Shown piece after piece: positions 29,401-35,871 of a stretch of 35,871 bases of DNA. The DNA lies in NCBI GenBank assembly GCA_025055975.1, contig JANWWM010000068.1, positions 1 to 35,871 on the forward strand, read 5' to 3'. Each line of letters begins with the position of its first letter. The first letter of the stretch is position 1. The translations under genes were made by a program, and so were the position numbers. This DNA comes from Chloroherpetonaceae bacterium. GTDB taxonomy: Bacteria; Bacteroidota; Chlorobiia; Chlorobiales; Thermochlorobacteraceae. Under the pieces are notes generated by a model. The model saw nothing but the letters and a program-made list of their open reading frames with translations, made no database searches and was not told the DNA's origin.

Positions 29401-29585
29401 AGCGCGTGGAAAAAGAGGTTTGGGAATTTGAAATCGGCGGCTATCAGGTTTTGCGGAAGTGGCTCTTGGAGCGCGAAGGAAGAGCGCTAAGTTTGGGCGA
29501 CGCGGAGACGGTTCAGAAAATCATCATCGCGCTGCGCGAGACGATTCGCTTGATGAAAGAGATTGATGAAATCTTCGAGGAGTGA
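26463..29585 (+). pseudogene. Type IIG/ISP-like restriction-modification enzyme interrupted by one amber codon
   Basis: One frame of 1040 codons is broken only by TAG at 28065-28067 (codon 535). Relatives read DDY-VKFIR there, so Tyr (TAT/TAC) is expected; here it reads DD-stop-VKFIRIG. The N-terminal nuclease candidate has Pro62-Asp63 and Glu77-x-Lys79 (APDLAI...WIETKD), a PD-(D/E)xK pattern. An alpha-helical spacer follows, then an N6-adenine methyltransferase with motif I DPATGTGTFLY (361-371) and motif IV NPPY (478-481). After the stop the target-recognition and C-terminal part continues (RSGYGFLAFITKNGLLDIP, MNAFDEIYVLVLHG, YRPFDRRFIIYD). The first half keeps both catalytic centres but lacks specificity determinants. 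Sequencing error, real inactivation, phase variation or readthrough are all possible. It ends 10 bases from the convergent ABC gene. Confidence 0.85.
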
Positions 29586-29595
29586 GCGGCGGCGG

Positions 29596-31155
29596 TTACG
29601 TGATGAACTCGCCAATTTCCCTCTCAAATTCTTTCGGATCTTGACGCTTCGCCAAGACTTCCTCTTTGGAAAACTCCCTTCGAATTTTGCCTTTGTAGAG
29701 GCAACCAATGCGGTCGGAAAGCGAGATGATCTCGCCAAGTTCGGCGGAGACGAGCAGAACGGCGACGCCCTTGTCGCGCGTCTCGATGATTTTGCGATGA
29801 AGAAACTCTATCGCGCCGATGTCAACGCCCCGCGTCGGTTGCGCCAAGATGAGCAGTTTGAGGCAGGGTCTATCCAATTCGCGCGCCGAGACGACCTTTT
29901 GTTGATTGCCGCCCGAAAGGTTGGAGATTTTTTCGTCGGCGATGCGACGGCGTTCCCCATCTGGCGACGCGGCGCGCACGTCGAAGAGCGCGAGCGCGTT
30001 CAGCGCGTAGCGCGCCAGTTCGTTCCGCTTGAAGCCAATGCGCGCGGCGAAGGTTGGCTCGCGATGCCGCCCAAAAATCAAGTTGTTGGAGATGGAGTAA
30101 TCCTTGATGACGGCGTAGCGCAAGCGGTCTTCGGGCACGTGCGAAACGCCAAGCCGAGCGATTTCGCGGGGCGATTTGCCAAGCAACCCAACGCCGTTGA
30201 GCCGAATGTCGCCCGAAAGTTTGTCGCGCTCGTCTTGCATTCCCCAAAGCGCTTTTAGGAGTTCGGATTGTCCGTTGCCCTCCACGCCCGCAATGCCGTA
30301 AATCTCTCCCGCTTTGACATCGAGCGAAAGGTTATCGAGCATTTTCACGCCGCGCCCGTCGAGGTAGGAAAGGTTGCGAATCGAGAGGACCGCGTCTTTT
30401 TCGTCGCAGGGCGATTTGGGCGCGCGGAGCAGGACGTCGCGCCCGACCATCGCGCGAGCGAGAGATTCCTTCGTCGTCGCGCTCGTCTCCATCGTCGCCA
30501 CGAGTTTTCCTTGTCGCATCACGCTAATCCGATTGGAAATGGCGAGCGCTTCGTCGAGTTTGTGCGTGATGATGAGAATCGTTTTGCCGCTTTGCGCAAG
30601 GGATTTGAGCGTCGCAAAAAGTCGCTCGGTTTCAATGGGCGTGAGCACGGCGGTTGGCTCGTCCAAAATCAAAATCTCGGCTTTGCGGTAGAGAACTTTG
30701 AGAATTTCGACGCGCTGTTCTTCGCCGACGGAAAGGGTCTCGACGAGCGCGTCGGGCGAGATGGCAAGCCCGAAGCGTTCCGAGAGCGCGTTGAGTTCGT
30801 TGCGCGCGCGCTCGAAATCAATGATGCCGCGCCGCGTGGGTTCGTCGCCCAAGATGATGTTTTCGACGACCGTGAGCGACGGAATGAGCATAAAGTGTTG
30901 ATGCACCATTCCAACGCCCAAGCGAATCGCGTCGGTCGGCGAGTGAATGCGAACAGGCTTGCCATCGATGAAAATCTCGCCCGACGTTGGTTCGTGCAAG
31001 CCATAAAGGATTTTCATCAAGGTGGATTTGCCCGCGCCGTTTTCGCCGACGATGGCGCGAATCTCGCCGCGCTCGACGGCAAGCGAGACGTCTTGATTGG
31101 CGAAGAAGTTTCCGAAGCGTTTGGAAATGTTTTTTAGTTCGATTGCGGGTGGCAT
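29596..31155 (-). CDS. Nucleoside/BmpA-type ABC transporter, double ATPase subunit
   Basis: A protein of 519 residues from MPPAIELKNISKRFG, with two fused ABC domains as in RbsA/NupO/YufO. Domain 1 has Walker A GENGAGKS (37-44), GVGMVHQHFMLIPSLTV, the unusual signature LSVGEEQRVEILK and Walker B ILILDEPTAVLTP. Domain 2 has the degenerate Walker A GVEGNGQSELLKALWG, VPEDRLRYAVIKDYSI, the signature LSGGNQQKVV and ILAQPTRGVDIGAIEFLH. The LSVGE signature and VPEDR segment fit the BmpA-nucleoside subgroup rather than ribose. In relatives, the binding lipoprotein and two permeases are adjacent; none is seen here, so the partners must be elsewhere. It is divergent from nuoE. Confidence 0.92.
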   Translation of the reverse strand: MPPAIELKNISKRFGNFFANQDVSLAVERGEIRAIVGENGAGKSTLMKILYGLHEPTSGEIFIDGKPVRIHSPTDAIRLGVGMVHQHFMLIPSLTVVENIILGDEPTRRGIIDFERARNELNALSERFGLAISPDALVETLSVGEEQRVEILKVLYRKAEILILDEPTAVLTPIETERLFATLKSLAQSGKTILIITHKLDEALAISNRISVMRQGKLVATMETSATTKESLARAMVGRDVLLRAPKSPCDEKDAVLSIRNLSYLDGRGVKMLDNLSLDVKAGEIYGIAGVEGNGQSELLKALWGMQDERDKLSGDIRLNGVGLLGKSPREIARLGVSHVPEDRLRYAVIKDYSISNNLIFGRHREPTFAARIGFKRNELARYALNALALFDVRAASPDGERRRIADEKISNLSGGNQQKVVSARELDRPCLKLLILAQPTRGVDIGAIEFLHRKIIETRDKGVAVLLVSAELGEIISLSDRIGCLYKGKIRREFSKEEVLAKRQDPKEFEREIGEFIT

Positions 31156-31313
31156 TATTGACAGAGCGACGTCAAAGTTCTCGCAAATTCGCGCGAGCAA
31201 TTTACGATTTCCTCGCAAGAAGCCTCTTGCGCGTTCTGCCTTCCCTTCAAAGAGCGTTGCGAAGTTAGGCAATCAACGCCAAGCAATCGTATCTTCGAGC
31301 GTTCTCAATCCAA
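31156..31313. promoter_or_regulatory. Divergent promoter region between the ABC gene and nuoE
   Basis: On the minus strand TAAATTGC (31204-31197) lies about 42 bases before the ABC ATG. On the plus strand TATCTTCG (31290-31297) lies 17 bases before the nuoE ATG. Both approximate TAnnTTTG; neither has a TTG at the ideal distance. No gene is seen in this stretch. Confidence 0.3.
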
Positions 31314-31934
31314 ATGTTTAGCGGTATGTCAAGCGCAAACGGAAATCACAAGGGCAAGCAACAACGATTCCCCGAAGGCAAGCACGGCGATAGTTTGGAG
31401 CCTGCGACGGGCATTCAAGCCTTTCACGCGCTTCACGCCGAAGACCCGTCCAAGATTTTCTTCACGGAAGAAGACAAAAAGAAAATCGCCGAGTTCGTCT
31501 CGCGCTACCCCGCGAAAGAATCCGCCGTGATGCCTGCGCTGTGGTATGCGCAAGAAAAATTCGGCTGGCTTTCGATTGAAGCGATGAATCTCGTCGCCGA
31601 TGCGATTCCGATGCCGAGAGCCGACGTTTATGGCGTGGCGAGCTTCTACACGATGTATTGGAAAAAGCCGATGGGCAAAACGCATCTTGCCATCTGCACC
31701 AACATCTCTTGCATGCTCAACGGCGCCTATCAGCTCTACGACTACGTCAAAAAGACCTACGGCATCGGCAACGGCGACGTAACGCCTGATGGACTTCTGT
31801 CGCTCGAAGAAGCCGAATGCTTGGGCAGTTGCGGCACCGCGCCCGCGATGCAAGTCAACAACTACGAGTATGTCGAGAATCTCACGCTCGACAAGCTCAA
31901 AGCCTTTTTGAAAGAACGAGGTCTGGAACGATGA
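31314..31934 (+). CDS. nuoE: NADH-quinone oxidoreductase subunit E (24 kDa, 2Fe-2S)
   Basis: A protein of 206 residues; a second ATG four codons in is an equally good start. It carries the thioredoxin-like 2Fe-2S domain. Ligands Cys128 and Cys133 (ICTNISCMLNG) plus Cys169 and Cys173 (ECLGSCGTAP) follow the C-x4-C, C-x3-C rule. The helical N-terminal part KIAEFVSRYPAKESAVMPAL and VYGVASFYTMY is typical of NuoE. The first ~45 residues are an extra charged tail. NuoE sits beside FMN-bearing NuoF in the NADH-input module of complex I, but nuoF is not downstream; a Uma2 gene overlaps its stop instead. A HoxE or formate dehydrogenase role is an alternative. Complex I is favoured by the C-terminal KLKAFLKERGLER-type end but is not certain. 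Confidence 0.9.
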   Translation: MFSGMSSANGNHKGKQQRFPEGKHGDSLEPATGIQAFHALHAEDPSKIFFTEEDKKKIAEFVSRYPAKESAVMPALWYAQEKFGWLSIEAMNLVADAIPMPRADVYGVASFYTMYWKKPMGKTHLAICTNISCMLNGAYQLYDYVKKTYGIGNGDVTPDGLLSLEEAECLGSCGTAPAMQVNNYEYVENLTLDKLKAFLKERGLER

Positions 31935-32494
31935 TCGCCGAAAAAACGCGCCTCACCGAAGCCGAATACCTCGCGCTTGAACGCCAATCGCAAGAGCGGC
32001 ACGAATACTGCGACGGCGAACGGCGCTTGATGGCGGGCGCGTCGCGCAAGCGCAACATCATCGCGGGAAACGTTTTCTCGTTGCTTCATCAGCGTCTGCG
32101 CGGCAAGCCTTGCAAGCCGCATATGAGCGATTTGCGCCTTTGGATTGAATCCGCTCGGCGTTACTACTACCCCGACATCGCCATCATCTGCGGCAAAGAG
32201 CCGTTCATCAAAGACGACTTGGCGATCGACGCGACCGTCATCGTCGAAGTTCTCTCAGACTCGACCGAAGCGATTGATAGAGACGAGAAGCTCGTCAACT
32301 ATCGACGCTTGCCGTCGCTTCACGACTATGTCCTTGTCTCGCAGAACGAAACGCGCGTGGAGCATTTTCGCAAACGTTCCGAAACCGAGTGGCAAGGCTT
32401 TGCGCTCGCCGAACCCGACCGCTGCGTTCAACTCGAAGAGTTTGCGATTGAAATTCCGCTGAAAGAGATTTACGCCGACGTTGAATTCATCTAA
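31931..32494 (+). CDS. Uma2-family PD-(D/E)xK nuclease-like protein
   Basis: A protein of 187 residues from MIAEKTRLTEAEYLALER, with the start overlapping the nuoE stop (ATGA), so the two are likely coupled. The Uma2 family (DUF820) is recognised by the N-terminal LTEAEYLALERQSQERHEY, the Asp in YYYPDIAIICG, the Glu in VIVEVLSDSTEAIDRDEKL, YRRLPSLHDYVLVSQ and the C-terminal strands. These proteins have a PD-(D/E)xK fold, are greatly expanded in Cyanobacteria and some Chlorobiota, and mostly lack a known role. A link to complex I is not expected from family knowledge. Confidence 0.88.
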   Translation: MIAEKTRLTEAEYLALERQSQERHEYCDGERRLMAGASRKRNIIAGNVFSLLHQRLRGKPCKPHMSDLRLWIESARRYYYPDIAIICGKEPFIKDDLAIDATVIVEVLSDSTEAIDRDEKLVNYRRLPSLHDYVLVSQNETRVEHFRKRSETEWQGFALAEPDRCVQLEEFAIEIPLKEIYADVEFI

Positions 32495-32500
32495 CCAACG

Positions 32501-33487
32501 ATGCGCATCGCTTCGCTTTTAGCCAGCGGCACGGAAATCGCTGCGCTTCTCGGCAGAGCCGACGACCTCGTCGGCATTTCGCACGAGTGCGATTTTCCGC
32601 CCTCTATCCGAGATCTTCCCGTTCTCACGGGCAGTTACATCGACCATCGCGCGCGTTCCGACGTCATTCACCGCCAAGTGCAAGAGCGCGTTTTGATGGC
32701 GTTAAGCCTCTACAAAGTCGACAACGACCTCGTCGCAAAACTTCAGCCCGACGTCATCATCACGCAAGAGCAATGCGACGTGTGCGCCGTTACCTTCGAC
32801 GACGTCAAGGAAGCCATCTGCAATCTTCTGCAAAAGCCCGTCAAAATCGTCTCGCTCAATCCCACGAGCCTTTCGGAGATTTTTGAGGACGTGCGTCGCG
32901 TCGCTCGCGCCATCGACGCAAGCCCCGAACCGCTCATTGAGACGATGAACGCCGCCATTGCCGACGTGAAGTCGAAGACGAGCGCGATTGGCAACAAGCC
33001 TCGCGTGGCGATCGTGGAGTGGATCGACCCGATTTTCGTCGGCGCGAATTGGATGCCCGAACTCATTGAGATTGCGGGCGGCGAGAGCGTTTTCGGCACG
33101 TCGGGCGAAAAATCCTTCGTGATCGAACCTTCCACGCTTGCCGAAGCCAATCCCGACGTCATCATCGTCGCGCCGTGCGGGTTCAAGCTGCCGCAGACGA
33201 AACGGGATTTGCCGCTTCTCGCCTCGAAGCCTGAGTGGCAAAGTTTGGACGCGGTTCGAAACGGGCGCGCGTATCTTGCCGATGGCAACGCTTATTTCAA
33301 CCGCTCGTCGCCGCGCCTTTTGACCGAGTGCTTGCCGATGCTGGCAGGCTTGATTCATTTCGGGTCGGGCTTGTTCGAGGCGGAACTCGCGCGCGCCAAA
33401 CAAAACGGAATGTGGGAAGTCTACGACAATTCAATCATCAATCGCTATGCCGCCAATCTTGAACTTTCTGAAAAACGAGCTGATTGA
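32501..33487 (+). CDS. BtuF-like (cobalamin-binding type) periplasmic-binding-fold protein without signal peptide
   Basis: A protein of 328 residues. The class III (helical-backbone) binding fold of COG0614 shows RIASLLASGTEIAALLGRAD, the group motif GISHECDFPP, QPDVIITQEQCDVCAVT, KPRVAIVEWIDPIFVGANWM, then EIAGGESVFGTSGEKSF and NPDVIIVAPCGF. BtuF and iron-complex binding proteins share this pattern, and the HECDFPP motif is typical of the 'cobalamin-binding protein' subgroup. There is no signal peptide or lipobox, so as written it would be cytoplasmic. No BtuC or BtuD gene is adjacent. It starts 6 bases after Uma2, and its end overlaps the next gene by 41 bases. Confidence 0.8.
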   Translation: MRIASLLASGTEIAALLGRADDLVGISHECDFPPSIRDLPVLTGSYIDHRARSDVIHRQVQERVLMALSLYKVDNDLVAKLQPDVIITQEQCDVCAVTFDDVKEAICNLLQKPVKIVSLNPTSLSEIFEDVRRVARAIDASPEPLIETMNAAIADVKSKTSAIGNKPRVAIVEWIDPIFVGANWMPELIEIAGGESVFGTSGEKSFVIEPSTLAEANPDVIIVAPCGFKLPQTKRDLPLLASKPEWQSLDAVRNGRAYLADGNAYFNRSSPRLLTECLPMLAGLIHFGSGLFEAELARAKQNGMWEVYDNSIINRYAANLELSEKRAD

Positions 33488-34433
33488 AGTTATCGAGTGG
33501 GTCGATGACACGCGCGACGCGGTCATCTGGAAATTCCCCGATGAACAAAAGGACATCAAATACGGCGCGCAACTTACGGTGCGCGAATCGCAAAACGCCA
33601 TCTTTCTGAACGAAGGGCAAATCGCCGACGTCTTCGTGCCCGGTCGCTACGAACTCACGACGCAAAACATTCCGATTCTCACGAAGCTCAAGGGGTGGAA
33701 ATACGGATTTCAATCGCCGTTCAAGTGCGACGTGTATTTCGTCTCGATGCGCCAATTCACGAACCTCAAATGGGGAACGCCCAATCCCATCATCGTGCGC
33801 GACCCCGAACTCAAACACGTGCGCGTGCGCGCCTTCGGCGCATACTCGCTGCGCGTGAGTTCGGCGCAACTCTTTTTCAAGGAGTTCGGCGGCACGAGTC
33901 CCATCGTCAAAATTCAAGAGCTCGAAGAGACCTTGCGCCCGAAAGTCGTGAGCAAATTCACCGACGCGCTCGGCGAAGCGAATGTCTCGGCGTATGATTT
34001 GGCGCGCAACTTCAACGAACTTGGCGACAAAATTCTGCCGCTCCTGATGAACGATTTTGCTCTGCTCGGCTTGGAAATCGTTAGGTTTCACATCGAGAGC
34101 GTAACCGTTCCGCCCGAAGTCGAGCAGTTCCTCGACAAGATGACGCAAATGCAGATGGCGGGCAATCTTCAACAGTTCTCGCAATTTCAGATGGCGCAAT
34201 CGATTCCCGACCTTGCCAAAAATCAAGGCGCGGGACTTGCCGCGCTTGGCGCAGGCTTCGCAATGGGCAACCAAATGATGAGCCAAGCCCAACAGCCGCC
34301 GCAACCCGCGCCCAAAGAAAGCCGCGACGAGATTATGAAAACCCTCAAAGACCTCGCCGCCCTCAAAGACGCGGGCATTCTGACGCAAGAAGAATTCGAC
34401 AAGAAAAAGGCGGAACTTCTGGCGAAACTATAA
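33447..34433 (+). CDS. SPFH-domain (YdjI-like) protein with C-terminal SHOCT motif
   Basis: A protein of 328 residues. The N-terminal part (NELIEVIEWVDDTRDAVIWK, LTVRESQNAIFLNEGQIADV, TTQNIPILTKLKGW) matches the YdjI/'virion core protein' branch of SPFH proteins. A helical SPFH-like segment (KFTDALGEANVSAYDLARNF, VPPEVEQFLDKMTQMQMAG) and a Met/Gln-rich linker follow. The last ~30 residues (LAALKDAGILTQEEFDKKKA) are a SHOCT oligomerisation motif. Such proteins are soluble scaffolds associated with membranes and stress, as in the B. subtilis ydjFGHI cluster, which also pairs them with a zinc-ribbon membrane protein. The same pairing is seen here, with the next gene 10 bases away. Confidence 0.85.
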   Translation: MPPILNFLKNELIEVIEWVDDTRDAVIWKFPDEQKDIKYGAQLTVRESQNAIFLNEGQIADVFVPGRYELTTQNIPILTKLKGWKYGFQSPFKCDVYFVSMRQFTNLKWGTPNPIIVRDPELKHVRVRAFGAYSLRVSSAQLFFKEFGGTSPIVKIQELEETLRPKVVSKFTDALGEANVSAYDLARNFNELGDKILPLLMNDFALLGLEIVRFHIESVTVPPEVEQFLDKMTQMQMAGNLQQFSQFQMAQSIPDLAKNQGAGLAALGAGFAMGNQMMSQAQQPPQPAPKESRDEIMKTLKDLAALKDAGILTQEEFDKKKAELLAKL

Positions 34434-34443
34434 CGGTCGTCAA

Positions 34444-35469
34444 ATGGCGTCGGGCATTCGCGTTGGTCGATGGGATTGCGCCGTCTGCGGACACAAAGGC
34501 AACCTTGGCTACGAGACGAAATGCTCGCAATGCGGCGCGCCACGCGGCAAGAACGCGAAGTTTTATTTGCCCGACGATAGCCCCGAAGTAACCGACGAGC
34601 AACGACTCGCTCAGGCGCGAGCGGGCGCGGATTGGATTTGCGATTACTGCGGAGCCGATAACAAAGCCACCGACGCGCAGTGCCGCTCTTGCGGAAACGC
34701 TCGCACCGAAGCCGACATCGCTCGTCAAACGCGAGAGATTCGTTTTGACGCGCCCCCATCGCCCGCCCCAAAGCCGCTCGCTCGAACCAACTCCAACAAA
34801 GCCCATTACCTCTTCGGCGCGCTTCTGCTCTTGGGCGTCGTTCTGTTTCTGCTCTTTCGCCATCGGGAGACGACGGTCGTCGTAACGGGGCGCGAGTGGG
34901 TCAGAGAGATTCGAACCGAAAAATTCATACCCGTCATTGAAGAGGGTTGGAGCGTTCCGAGCGGCGCCAAACTCATCAAGTCGTTTCAAGACGTGCATCA
35001 TTACGAGCAAGTTCTCGCAGGCTACGAAACGCGATACCGCGACGTGAAAAAGCCCGTCGGAACGGAGCGCGTCAAGGTCGGCGCGCGCGATTTGGGAAAC
35101 GGCTATTTCGAAGACATCTACGAAACGCGCACTATCTACAAAACCGTCCGCGAACCTTACGAAGAGCCTGTTTATCGAAGCGTGCCCGTTTATGCGACAA
35201 AACATCGCTACGAAATCTATCGGTGGAAGCCCGACCAAGTCTATCGCGCCACGGGGCGCGACCTTTCGCCACAGTGGCCCAACGTTCCGCCCGCCACCCA
35301 AACCCATCGTGAAGCGGAACGACGCGAAACCTACATTCTGCACTTCAAAGACGAGCGCGACAACGAGTTCAGCGAAGAGTGCGACTTTGACTTTTGGAAG
35401 AGCGTCAAAGACGGCGACCGCGTCAGAGCCGAGCGGAACGCTTTTTCCATTCGGCTAAAAGACAGGTGA
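34444..35469 (+). CDS. Membrane protein with two RanBP2-like zinc fingers
   Basis: A protein of 341 residues. Two N-terminal zinc fingers of the W-x-C-x2-C...C-x2-C RanBP2 type are visible: Cys12/15/27/30 after Trp10 and Cys66/69/80/83 after Trp64. A Pro-rich hinge precedes one transmembrane helix (residues ~121-138, YLFGALLLLGVVLFLLF). About 200 residues follow on the far side of the membrane, rich in Tyr, Arg and Glu (TIYKTVREPYEEPVYRSVPV), of no recognised family. The fingers would face the cytoplasm and may bind protein or RNA. It is likely the membrane partner of the SPFH protein upstream. Confidence 0.8.
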   Translation: MASGIRVGRWDCAVCGHKGNLGYETKCSQCGAPRGKNAKFYLPDDSPEVTDEQRLAQARAGADWICDYCGADNKATDAQCRSCGNARTEADIARQTREIRFDAPPSPAPKPLARTNSNKAHYLFGALLLLGVVLFLLFRHRETTVVVTGREWVREIRTEKFIPVIEEGWSVPSGAKLIKSFQDVHHYEQVLAGYETRYRDVKKPVGTERVKVGARDLGNGYFEDIYETRTIYKTVREPYEEPVYRSVPVYATKHRYEIYRWKPDQVYRATGRDLSPQWPNVPPATQTHREAERRETYILHFKDERDNEFSEECDFDFWKSVKDGDRVRAERNAFSIRLKDR

Positions 35470-35510
35470 AAGCGGCGTATTTTATCCGCGAAAAACATCA
35501 GCCGTCGCAA

Positions 35511-35729
35511 ATGAGAGTCGAATGCTTTGCGGATACGGACGCGCTTTACGTCATCTTGCGCGAAGAAGCGGTAGAAGAGACGAGAGAACTCAATGAAAAC
35601 GCTTACCTTGACCTTGATGCGTCGGGCAATATCGTGGCGATTACGCTTGAACATGCCAAAAGCCAAGCCGACATTATGAAGTTTTCGTTTGAGCAAATTC
35701 CGCCGATAACTGAATCCACGCCGCAATGA
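35511..35729 (+). CDS. DUF2283 small protein
   Basis: About 72 residues from MRVECFADTDALYVILREEAV. The family match is the beta-rich pattern D-ALY-I-L...ETRELNENAYLDLDASGNI-VAITLEHAK, typical of DUF2283, a small protein family of unknown function often paired with toxin-like or DUF4258 genes. An alternative start is GTG at 35466, which overlaps the previous stop (GTGA) and adds 15 residues. The stop overlaps the next start (ATGA). Confidence 0.75.
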   Translation: MRVECFADTDALYVILREEAVEETRELNENAYLDLDASGNIVAITLEHAKSQADIMKFSFEQIPPITESTPQ

Positions 35730-35871
35730 AAACGGATTGGAAAGAATTGGCGACAACCTCTCACATTGAGACAGCAAGAGCCATTCAGCGCGAATTGGCG
35801 GCAGGCAATTTTGACGAAGCCCAAGAAGGTCTCAGCGAACTCGTGGACGCAATGAGCCGCTCAGAAAAGCG
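35726..35871 (+). CDS. DUF29-like protein, 3'-truncated by window edge
   Basis: 48 residues are visible, starting at the ATG that overlaps the DUF2283 stop. The text DEAQEGLSELVDAMSRSEK resembles the DUF29 N-terminal signature (LDLENLIEEIESLGRSEKR). DUF29 proteins are common in Cyanobacteria and have no settled function. The assignment rests on one motif, as the rest lies beyond the window. Confidence 0.55.
   Translation, partial: MKTDWKELATTSHIETARAIQRELAAGNFDEAQEGLSELVDAMSRSEK

Noticed and set aside
28188-29585. The second half of the restriction-modification gene as an independent gene
   Set aside because: The homologous text continues in frame upstream to the amber codon (VKFIRIGHWRIERSGYG), and the internal ATG has no good ribosome site, so one interrupted gene is the better reading.

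Overview
The window looks like a chromosomal segment of a phototrophic member of the Chlorobiota, probably near Chloroherpeton or Thermochlorobacter. This is inferred from three things. A chlorophyllide a reductase subunit (bchZ) marks a bacteriochlorophyll-making organism. A NuoE subunit, which belongs to the NADH-input module missing from strictly anaerobic Chlorobium-type green sulfur bacteria, suggests respiration. Several promoters match the Bacteroidota/Chlorobiota -33/-7 type (TTG, 19-21 nt, TAnnTTTG). The assignment is not proven. No rRNA, tRNA, CRISPR array or insertion sequence was seen.

Layout. (1) 1-7414: a helicase-rich accessory block that looks poorer in CG-rich words than the rest. 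It holds the 3' part of a large SF2 helicase with DUF1998/MZB-type zinc motifs. Facing it is a three-gene operon: a membrane-anchored coiled-coil protein, a COG1112-type N-terminal region, and an SF1 helicase fused to a Vsr-like nuclease. This is the best candidate for an undescribed defence module. (2) 7639-12327: gyrB with its terminator, a secreted PafA-like phosphatase, and sua5. (3) 12553-13414: two bacterial microcompartment (BMC) hexamer-type shell genes, one with an unusual pore loop and a SAP/Rho_N-like tail, with no cargo enzyme nearby. (4) 13500-15529: a secreted M28 peptidase and a single-PAS-domain protein. A candidate ~115-nt small RNA lies upstream of the PAS gene. (5) 15944-21175: a housekeeping and photosynthesis run on the minus strand (J-domain protein, pdxH, pyrD, bchZ, and a class-V PLP enzyme). 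(6) 21598-26344: ftsK, argD, coaD. (7) 26463-29585: a one-polypeptide type IIG/ISP-like restriction-modification gene interrupted by one in-frame amber codon. (8) 29596-31155: an orphan ABC ATPase of the nucleoside/BmpA type. (9) 31314-35871: a tightly packed plus-strand run of nuoE, a Uma2 nuclease, a BtuF-like binding protein, an SPFH/SHOCT protein, a membrane protein with two RanBP2-like zinc fingers, a DUF2283 protein and a DUF29 protein that runs off the window.

The genome is compact. Convergent pairs abut or overlap (3878/3883, 25859/25867, 29585/29596), and start-stop overlaps of the ATGA type suggest translational coupling. Strong Shine-Dalgarno sites are rare, so the excellent one before the PAS gene stands out, especially because the upstream small RNA carries its complement.
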